Notes under the pieces: generated by a model
What the model was told of the DNA's origin: nothing
The model's database searches: none
What the model saw: the letters and a program-made list of their open reading frames with translations, nothing else
DNA from: an uncultured Porphyromonadaceae bacterium
GTDB lineage: Bacteria > Bacteroidota > Bacteroidia > Bacteroidales > Muribaculaceae
Direction: 5' to 3'
Length of the DNA: 5,096 nucleotides
Assembly: GCA_905193395.1 (NCBI GenBank)
Contig: CAJJOO010000133.1
Coordinates: 1-5,096 of the forward strand
Made by a program: the position numbers and the translations under genes
Shown: piece after piece, positions 1 to 5,096 of the stretch
How positions within the stretch are numbered: position 1 is the stretch's first letter
How the letters are laid out: every line of letters begins with the position of its first letter

Positions 1-961
1 TATGGGTTAAGCGGTCTTTTATGCGTTCAATGACTTCTCTTCCTTTTTCGGTATTAATCAAAGCCACGGATGCTCCATCTTTGCAATAAAAATCCGGCAG
101 GATATTCTGCAGATTCCAATAATCACCGATGGTTATATCTCCTACACGGGATGTAGAAGAATACTTACATGAATAACAGCACATGCGGCTGACATCATTT
201 GATAAATAGTATAAATTATAGTAAGAATCTGTATATGGCGAAGTTCGTTTTTCTTTTATTTTTCCTTTATAGTCTAAAGTAACGGAACCTTGTGAACGCC
301 ATCCGTTTTTCCTTTTATTCCTGAATTTAAAATCAACAACGTTGGCTTTTGTTCTAAATGTTGTATCAAGATATAACTGCAGAAGTTTGGGGCTGGGAAC
401 GCCATGGCATATTAAATCCAAGGTAAGAAGGTTGTCGTATGGTTTCATCAGAAAACCGTGCAGTCCGGCAACCTGACAAGGCGTACCGCTGAAAAGTACA
501 AAGTGACCTTCTCTGAGTTTTTTGCGAACTTCCTTGTACACATTGCCGATTTTGCTTTGAACATATTTGGAGCCTTGCATCCGCTTAATGTCCTCAGGTG
601 TGTTTGAAAGGATATGGACAGCATTGAAGTCCTTGTCAAATACACATCCTGCCACGAAGCCATCTTGTTCCAAGACATAATCAGCGACAGCCTTGAACAT
701 GCCGCCTGAGGCAGAATCCATAAGGGACGCATCATTATATCTTGCGGCAATTGTCTGTTTTACGTTTGCTGTGGGCACAACGTCAATTGGACATACCTTT
801 TCACATAATCCACAGTTGGTGCATCTTGTTGAATCTATTTCAGGATATAGAAAACCTTCGGCGTTGGCTACGAGTTTGAGCGCATCGTGACCGCAAATCT
901 GCTCACATGCTCCGCAACCATAGCAATCAACCGGATTGTTTGTATCGGAATATTTAATCAT
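1..961 (-). CDS. FrhB-family (coenzyme F420 hydrogenase/dehydrogenase beta subunit-like) iron-sulfur protein, 3' end cut off by the window
   Basis: This reading frame is open from the ATG at 961 to the window edge: 320 codons without a stop, so the C-terminus is missing. Residues 13-57 form a two-cluster ferredoxin domain, with C13/C16/C19/C23 and C47/C50/C53/C57. The second cluster ends in the usual Cys-Pro, while the first has Cys-Gly-His. Then come the FrhB N-terminal motif SASGGMFKAV (83-92), GTPCQVAGL (159-167), DLICHGVPSP (182-191), a Cys pair C262/C265 and GDITIGDYW (274-282), all typical of the FrhB/FdhB N- and C-terminal domains. An in-frame TAA lies six codons upstream, so this ATG is the only possible start. 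It begins 4 nt after the glycosyltransferase stop, without a clear Shine-Dalgarno. Family members in capsule loci often sit beside polysaccharide pyruvyl transferases. A role in redox modification of the glycan is inferred, and the substrate is unknown. Coenzyme F420 use should not be assumed from the family name. Confidence 0.93.
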   Translation of the reverse strand, partial: MIKYSDTNNPVDCYGCGACEQICGHDALKLVANAEGFLYPEIDSTRCTNCGLCEKVCPIDVVPTANVKQTIAARYNDASLMDSASGGMFKAVADYVLEQDGFVAGCVFDKDFNAVHILSNTPEDIKRMQGSKYVQSKIGNVYKEVRKKLREGHFVLFSGTPCQVAGLHGFLMKPYDNLLTLDLICHGVPSPKLLQLYLDTTFRTKANVVDFKFRNKRKNGWRSQGSVTLDYKGKIKEKRTSPYTDSYYNLYYLSNDVSRMCCYSCKYSSTSRVGDITIGDYWNLQNILPDFYCKDGASVALINTEKGREVIERIKDRLTH

Positions 962-965
962 ATTA

Positions 966-2204
966 TCAAAGAGTTTTTATTACATCACAGAATGCCTGAG
1001 GGGTATTCTTGTAAAAAACTTTTGCATAATCGGCATCACCGACTGATGGATTAGAAAGAATATAATTGAGCAAGTCGGAATGACTCTGATGTTTGTCTTT
1101 CCGCTCATCGAAAATAAAATGAGTCCCGTATTGGCTGAGATAAGGCAAAGCGGCATCATTGTCAACCGATATTGTAGTTATCACCGGTTTGCGGGACCGC
1201 ATATATTCAAATATTTTACTGGGAATTGTATATGGGTTTAAGTCCCCGAAATTTATAAGAAAGTCTGCGCTGGCTTCGCGTTTTAATATTTCCTCATGTG
1301 ACAAGGTCCCCATATACTTAATTCTTCCTCCGGACAATGTGGAATATTTATCAATTAAATTCCTGCAATTGCACGGACCGATTATATGAAATTCAATCCC
1401 GCACTTTTCGTCAAACGAGGCAAATGCCTCCAATAGCGGCACCGGGTTGCGTTGCGGATAACTTATACTGCCGGCATAGAGCGCTACTATTTTGTCCGGA
1501 TGCTTTTCAGTTGTCGGAATACTCTTGTCTACAACGAAGGTCGGGACATCCAGAAATACCCTGTTTACTTGAGGAAGCGGTGAATGTTTGTGATAATCCT
1601 CTGCCGACAACATTGATATTGCCACATCGGCGACACTGTTGAATTTTTTTTCCCAAAATCGCGTATGTTTTTCAATCCTGTTTTTTGACCAAAATGACGG
1701 CCCCCATCCACCGGCCAACGCATCAAGGTAGTACGGAACATATTTGACGTCAGGAAATTTCTTCTTTAACAAGTAGCCGGCATATGCTGAATCTATGGGA
1801 GTATACACGGCAACAATAATATCATAACTACTTTGGCGTAATAATTTTTTGCCTTGCCTATAAAAACGATAGGTATATAATGGCGAAACTAATGGCCAAA
1901 ATGGCGACATAATGCCCAATTGTACTTTATTGAGCACTCCGGCGAAAGTCCTAAGGTATTTTACCCATCTGCTGTTGGGGTTGTATTCGCACCAATCGAG
2001 AATTCTATAATGCAAACGCGGTTTAATTCGATATACTTCAACATTGTCTATAAACTCATGCCTGGGACGAGTGGCATCACCGTTTATCACGCATGTAACA
2101 TCCAGCCCCTGTCGTTTGCACTCATCAACTATATTTTTGCAGCAAACTCCGTTAGCGGAACTTTTTGGAAAATATTTTCCTAACAAAAATAAAATCTTAG
2201 GCAT
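966..2204 (-). CDS. Glycosyltransferase, GT4-like (GT-B fold)
   Basis: A complete 412-residue protein, normal length for a GT4 enzyme. It should transfer a sugar from a nucleotide-sugar donor to a growing lipid-linked oligosaccharide at the cytoplasmic face of the inner membrane; donor and acceptor cannot be read from sequence. The N-terminal half has the Rossmann-type start KILFLLGKYFPKSSANGV (3-20), VTCVI (36-40) and NVEVYRIKP (54-62), common in the acceptor domain of this family. The hydrophobic and basic stretch 82-123 could contact the membrane. The C-terminal donor domain shows IVALYAGSISYPQRNP (239-254), FHIIGP (272-277), IKYMGTLSHEEI (295-306) and the nucleotide-sugar signature IPSKIFEYMRSRKPVI (327-342), in which E333 is the likely conserved glutamate; the first Glu of the E-x7-E pattern is not seen (Tyr at 325). 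The start is fixed by an in-frame TAA two codons upstream. The ATG overlaps the wzy stop by 8 nt, which suggests translational coupling. Confidence 0.9.
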   Translation of the reverse strand: MPKILFLLGKYFPKSSANGVCCKNIVDECKRQGLDVTCVINGDATRPRHEFIDNVEVYRIKPRLHYRILDWCEYNPNSRWVKYLRTFAGVLNKVQLGIMSPFWPLVSPLYTYRFYRQGKKLLRQSSYDIIVAVYTPIDSAYAGYLLKKKFPDVKYVPYYLDALAGGWGPSFWSKNRIEKHTRFWEKKFNSVADVAISMLSAEDYHKHSPLPQVNRVFLDVPTFVVDKSIPTTEKHPDKIVALYAGSISYPQRNPVPLLEAFASFDEKCGIEFHIIGPCNCRNLIDKYSTLSGGRIKYMGTLSHEEILKREASADFLINFGDLNPYTIPSKIFEYMRSRKPVITTISVDNDAALPYLSQYGTHFIFDERKDKHQSHSDLLNYILSNPSVGDADYAKVFYKNTPQAFCDVIKTL

Positions 2205-3405
2205 CCTTGATTAATTTTTTGGTAGAACAGCCGTAGAATATTATCACGTAGATTAGTGAGATCCTTAGTAAACTCTCTGTTGAGATAAGCAAAGAAAATG
2301 CAACTATCAGTGAAAACTTGAAAAGAAGATTCAGGTCTAAATAATCGGCCGCTTTCAGTATTGCTTTGAAGTAATATAACGAACATGGTAGACCAAGGGC
2401 GATACCCAGAATCGCGAACCAATTGACGATTGTATTAGTCGCTACATTATCGCATAATGTTGCATTTATATTTTTAAAAACGTCGTAGCCAACTCCAATT
2501 ATTGGTGATGACAGGAAGGCCTCCCCCGGGTAGATAATGGCATTAAGGCGTGCTTGTGTTGTCTGAGTGTTCTCCGAGTCAATCGAGAAACCACTTAATT
2601 TTGAAAACACGACATCGTATAATTCCGATGAGGTCCCCAATAGGAAATAAATGGATACACCTATGAACAAAAGAAGTAAAACATTGGCAGATGCTGAATT
2701 GTGAACAGCCGAGGTTCTGAAGCGGGTTATTAATATTATAGCAGCAAGTACAACAAAGCCCATCGTAGAGAATGTTGTTATCAATGCAATTATATTTATA
2801 ATTATCCTCTTTCTATTTAGAGTTTTATATCCTACTATTTGGCAATATATGGCGATACATATTAAAAGTGCGAATGCTCCGGGTTCCCAGGTAATGCCAT
2901 AATTACGAATTATCCCCGTTCCAGTTGGCATTACGGCAAATCCTAAATTATGAATAGGTATATTAAATGGATTTGGAAGTATTGGGAACGGAGATAATAT
3001 TGATGGCGCTAACAAGGTTAAAGTATAAAACGCAAGCGAATAGGCCGATAGAAAGGTGATAATGTTGCAGAAGGCTCTTATGGCTTTTTCGGCTGAATAA
3101 CCACTAGTAAATATAAAAGCACAGAAAATGGGAACAAAAAGCAATATGCTGTTCCCGATTTCTATATCTCTCAAGGCACTTATGACTATAATTATAGTAA
3201 AATAAGCAAAAAGGATAAATGATTTTACTTTTATTCTAAAACTTTTAAAGAAACAGAGAGGCACAACGCTCACTATCATAAGGGCTGTTTTTGCTATTCC
3301 GGGTATACTCTGTGCCACAACAGGTGCATAACCCCATTCCAAATAGATTAGTAAAAAAATTATGACGTAGCAATATCCTTCAATCCAGGATTTAGTCTTA
3401 GGCAT
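2197..3405 (-). CDS. wzy: Wzy-type O-antigen/capsular polysaccharide polymerase (integral membrane)
   Basis: A 402-residue, very hydrophobic protein with roughly 11 predicted membrane segments by eye (about 11-31, 37-54, 60-78, 85-101, 110-133, 177-193, 201-228, 241-256, 323-346, 359-377, 381-393). Two longer polar stretches, 134-176 and 257-322, fit the two periplasmic loops of Wzy/WaaL-superfamily proteins. The first carries RNYGITWEPGAF (167-178), matching the R-x-x-G-x-x-x-EPG pattern common in these polymerases. Others are TTFSTMGF (210-217), TTQARLNA (282-289) with an arginine in the second loop, and GVGYDVF (304-310). Wzy joins repeat units at the periplasmic face. A WaaL-type ligase has similar topology, but the position between two glycosyltransferase genes favours Wzy. 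An in-frame TAG three codons upstream fixes the ATG. A weak AGGGA (3409-3413) lies only 3 nt from it. The gene is strikingly AT-rich: line 3181-3240 has 10 G+C of 60, as is usual for Wzy genes. Confidence 0.87.
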   Translation of the reverse strand: MPKTKSWIEGYCYVIIFLLIYLEWGYAPVVAQSIPGIAKTALMIVSVVPLCFFKSFRIKVKSFILFAYFTIIIVISALRDIEIGNSILLFVPIFCAFIFTSGYSAEKAIRAFCNIITFLSAYSLAFYTLTLLAPSILSPFPILPNPFNIPIHNLGFAVMPTGTGIIRNYGITWEPGAFALLICIAIYCQIVGYKTLNRKRIIINIIALITTFSTMGFVVLAAIILITRFRTSAVHNSASANVLLLLFIGVSIYFLLGTSSELYDVVFSKLSGFSIDSENTQTTQARLNAIIYPGEAFLSSPIIGVGYDVFKNINATLCDNVATNTIVNWFAILGIALGLPCSLYYFKAILKAADYLDLNLLFKFSLIVAFSLLISTESLLRISLIYVIIFYGCSTKKLIKDA

Positions 3406-3430
3406 ATTTCCCTACTATTTATATTTATGT

Positions 3431-4522
3431 TTAACTGTTGGTACACGATATAATCAAGTTGCAACCTCGATTATATTCTTCAATAATCCTTGACAGAGCC
3501 TCGGCGCATGCTTCTTTAAATCTGGCCAGGTCAATATTTTTATAATATTTTGCAAGAATATTGGCAAAATCTTCATTATCGGGGTCAATCGCTATGCCAA
3601 TACCGTATTTGTCACACATCTCCGCCATAAATGATCCCGGCATGCATATTTGAGGTATTCTAAAAATAATTCCGTCATAAAACTTATTCCCCATAGCAAG
3701 CATAGTATTGTTGTCTAAATAAACATTATGGATAATATCTGTCTGCAGAATAAATTTATATCTGTCGGTCGGAATATATTCGCCATGAAAGAAAACATTA
3801 TTGGCACCTATATCTTTGACATGTTCTTTGAGTTCATGCGCAATATGCTGTTCTCTGCCGTAATAATGCAGTTCGAACCGGCCATCGTTTGATAACCGGT
3901 CTATCAGTTTGATATTGACATCCTTATGCCTGATGAACCCCCAGAAAGCCACACGAATCTTTGCTGATGGTTTTTCAAGACGCTCTTTGTCATGTTGATG
4001 ATTTAAAGAATCAAGCAAGATGTTATGCGATGTAATGATTTTATCTGATTCGCATGCAGGGAGATATCGTCTGAACGCATCGGAACTGACAAAAGTAAAC
4101 CTCGACCATTTGACCAATAGCCCGACAATTTTTTTAAAAGGTGCAAATTTTTCGTAAGTCGAATCCCGATAATCCAGAATATATCTGTTCTTATATTCTT
4201 TTAGAATGTCTGCTATAAGTATTGCAGGAAGTGTATGTAGGACAATGATAAAATCATAATTGCCATTTCGGATAATCTTCGATGCATATCGTCGGTATTT
4301 CAGGAATGGAATAATCTTAGCGCATATTGATACATCATCTTCTTGATATTCACAGAATTCATGAAAAGTGTATCCTCCTAATGCCGACAGATTTTCTGAT
4401 TTCAGGTCACGGTTCCAGTAAAGAATATGAACTTCATTGTTGTCAGACGGAATATTGTCAAGATAAAAGTTCATATATGGCATGAACTTAGGCTTTGTAA
4501 ACCCCACAATAAGAATTTTCAT
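3431..4522 (-). CDS. Divergent GT-B type glycosyltransferase (GT4-like)
   Basis: A complete 363-residue protein that appears to be a retaining GT-B glycosyltransferase assembling the polysaccharide repeat unit; the sugar is not predictable. The N-terminus MKILIVGFTKPKF gives the first Rossmann strand. YDFIIVLHTLPAILIADIL (89-107), YILDYRDSTYEKF (114-126) and FTFVSSDAF (142-150) match acceptor-domain elements of GT4 proteins. The second domain starts near IRVAFWGFIRHKDVN (189-203) and continues with FELHYYGRE (216-224), VFFHGEYI (243-250), and MGNKFYDGIIFRIPQICMP (277-295), which occupies the place of the usual PSK-x-x-E-Y motif. There the expected glutamate appears to be Asp283. It lacks a signal peptide and looks cytoplasmic. 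The 15-nt gap to the upstream stop contains no Shine-Dalgarno. The next in-frame codon context runs straight back to the upstream gene's TGA, with no other ATG, so the start is secure. The 25-nt gap to wzy is AT-rich and holds no obvious terminator. Confidence 0.8.
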   Translation of the reverse strand: MKILIVGFTKPKFMPYMNFYLDNIPSDNNEVHILYWNRDLKSENLSALGGYTFHEFCEYQEDDVSICAKIIPFLKYRRYASKIIRNGNYDFIIVLHTLPAILIADILKEYKNRYILDYRDSTYEKFAPFKKIVGLLVKWSRFTFVSSDAFRRYLPACESDKIITSHNILLDSLNHQHDKERLEKPSAKIRVAFWGFIRHKDVNIKLIDRLSNDGRFELHYYGREQHIAHELKEHVKDIGANNVFFHGEYIPTDRYKFILQTDIIHNVYLDNNTMLAMGNKFYDGIIFRIPQICMPGSFMAEMCDKYGIGIAIDPDNEDFANILAKYYKNIDLARFKEACAEALSRIIEEYNRGCNLIISCTNS

Positions 4523-4560
4523 AAGCGTCGGAAATCTTCAAAATTCATATATTGACCTTG
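4523..4560. other. Compositional boundary between GC-rich upstream gene and AT-rich glycan cluster
   Basis: Hand counts on 60-base lines give 37, 38 and 40 G+C for 4561-4620, 4621-4680 and 4861-4920. Lines inside the cluster give 20 (3541-3600), 10 (3181-3240), 19 (2641-2700) and 26 (601-660). The switch falls within the last few codons of the upstream gene and the 15-nt gap. No repeat, integrase site or insertion sequence remnant is visible at the join. A junction between backbone and an exchanged capsule cassette would look like this, but it is an inference. Confidence 0.6.
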
Positions 4561-5096
4561 ACTCATACTCCAGTGCCAATTGGTAAGCGCGGCGGTCGTA
4601 GGCGTCTAAGGTGCGGCGGGTGACGAGTTCTTTCAGCACGGCGACGTCGAGCCGAGTCATCTCGGACGCGCTCAGCACCGTCGGGAATAGGCTGCAGACG
4701 AATTGCCGATAGGCGGTCAGTGTCTTAGATTCGTGGGCGAAGGGGGGTAATTCGTCTGCTATCTCAAGTAGCCGGATGATTTGTGTTGTGCTGCATTGGC
4801 CATTGACTGTGGTGCAGAGGCGGTTCCAGGCGTCGGCCATCTTGCGGGGGCTGAAGCGGCTGACGTAGTCGCAGCAGGTGACCGCGGTGTGGAGCGCGTC
4901 GATGGTCGGGGCTTCGAGACATGCTTTGTAGCAGCGGTTTATGATGCGCTGTGCTTTGCGCGTGGCGGTGTCATCGCCGTTAATCGTCGCGAGTGTGAGC
5001 AGCGGAATAACTTTTGCCGCGTCGTCGATGGATTTGTTGCCGATGCCCCGGGCAAGCGTGTCGCTGAGCCATTCGGGGCACTGCACGATGCCTTTT
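4538..5096 (-). CDS. Unrecognised GC-rich gene, 5' end outside the window; predicted helical protein
   Basis: The frame stays open to the right edge: upstream of a GTG at 5086 it continues through ATC, GGC and AAA, so that GTG (valine) is probably internal and the true start lies beyond the window. At least 185 residues are visible. I do not recognise the family. By eye the protein is mostly amphipathic helices, with no membrane segment or signal visible and no nucleotide-binding motif. Numbering from the GTG, helical-looking stretches are about 20-36, 40-58, 61-78, 80-95, 100-112, 118-133, 141-157 and 160-176, and cysteines lie at 3, 52, 56, 71, 72, 91, 98 and 131. An alpha-solenoid-like fold is possible. 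It ends 15 nt before the first glycosyltransferase, in the same frame and orientation, which suggests co-transcription. Codon use is GC-rich, unlike its neighbours. In Bacteroides capsule loci this position is often held by upxZ, but I see no sequence match that would justify that name. Confidence 0.8.
   Translation of the reverse strand, partial: KGIVQCPEWLSDTLARGIGNKSIDDAAKVIPLLTLATINGDDTATRKAQRIINRCYKACLEAPTIDALHTAVTCCDYVSRFSPRKMADAWNRLCTTVNGQCSTTQIIRLLEIADELPPFAHESKTLTAYRQFVCSLFPTVLSASEMTRLDVAVLKELVTRRTLDAYDRRAYQLALEYESRSIYEF

Noticed and set aside
448..750. 100-residue minus-strand ORF
   Set aside because: It lies in a different frame within the FrhB-like gene, whose motifs are strongly conserved across this stretch; the alternative frame shows no family features.
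693..890. 65-residue plus-strand ORF
   Set aside because: Antisense shadow of the ferredoxin domain of the FrhB-like gene.
980..1165. 61-residue minus-strand ORF
   Set aside because: Alternative frame inside the C-terminal part of the GT4-like gene.
1159..1642. Two plus-strand ORFs of 76 and 101 residues
   Set aside because: Antisense to the donor domain of the GT4-like gene, low-complexity translations without motifs.
1920..2183. 87-residue plus-strand ORF
   Set aside because: Antisense to the N-terminal part of the GT4-like gene; no start signal or recognisable motif.
2180..2422. 80-residue minus-strand ORF across the wzy/glycosyltransferase junction
   Set aside because: Out of frame with both well-supported genes and lacking the hydrophobic pattern or motifs of either.
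2195..3405. Shared first ten bases (ATGCCTAAGA) of wzy and the following glycosyltransferase, as a possible duplication
   Set aside because: The similarity ends after four codons and Met-Pro-Lys is a common start; chance is enough.
3406..3430. Possible internal promoter or terminator in the AT-rich 25-nt gap
   Set aside because: No hairpin and no complete Bacteroides-type -33/-7 pair can be seen; AT-richness alone is not evidence.
5084..5086. GTG as the start of the 4538-5096 gene
   Set aside because: The frame is open upstream to the window edge, and a GTG without a ribosome binding site in a GC-rich gene is more likely an internal valine codon.

Overview
The window looks like the middle of a bacterial surface-polysaccharide (capsule or O-antigen type) biosynthesis operon, most likely from a gut Bacteroidales. 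The taxonomic call is an inference. It rests on the gene mix, on the scarcity of Shine-Dalgarno sequences before the starts, and on the pairing of an AT-rich glycan cluster with a GC-richer neighbour. No marker gene is present to confirm it.

All five genes lie on the minus strand and are packed tightly, so transcription runs from high to low coordinates. In that order they are: (1) the 3' part of a GC-rich gene of unknown function that is open at the right edge (4538-5096); (2) a divergent GT-B glycosyltransferase (3431-4522); (3) a Wzy-type O-antigen/capsule polymerase with about 11 membrane segments (2197-3405); (4) a GT4-like glycosyltransferase (966-2204); (5) an FrhB-family iron-sulfur protein, cut off at the left edge (1-961). 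The junctions are 15 nt, 25 nt, an 8-nt overlap and 4 nt. There is no non-coding stretch above 25 nt, no convincing internal terminator and no RNA gene, repeat array or insertion sequence.

The working model is that the two glycosyltransferases add sugars to a lipid-linked repeat unit on the cytoplasmic face of the inner membrane. A flippase, not in this window, would export the unit, and Wzy would polymerise it in the periplasm. The FrhB-like protein is a redox protein of the type often found in such loci near polysaccharide pyruvyl transferases, and it probably serves a sugar or substituent modification. The initiating transferase, flippase, nucleotide-sugar enzymes and any upxY-like regulator are not in view, so this is only part of a locus.

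The least explained part is the right end. The upstream gene is unrecognised, is much richer in GC (62-67% in hand-counted 60-base lines, against 17-43% in the other genes), and sits directly before the first glycosyltransferase in the same orientation. It may be a locus-associated regulator or the edge of the host backbone next to an acquired glycan cassette.
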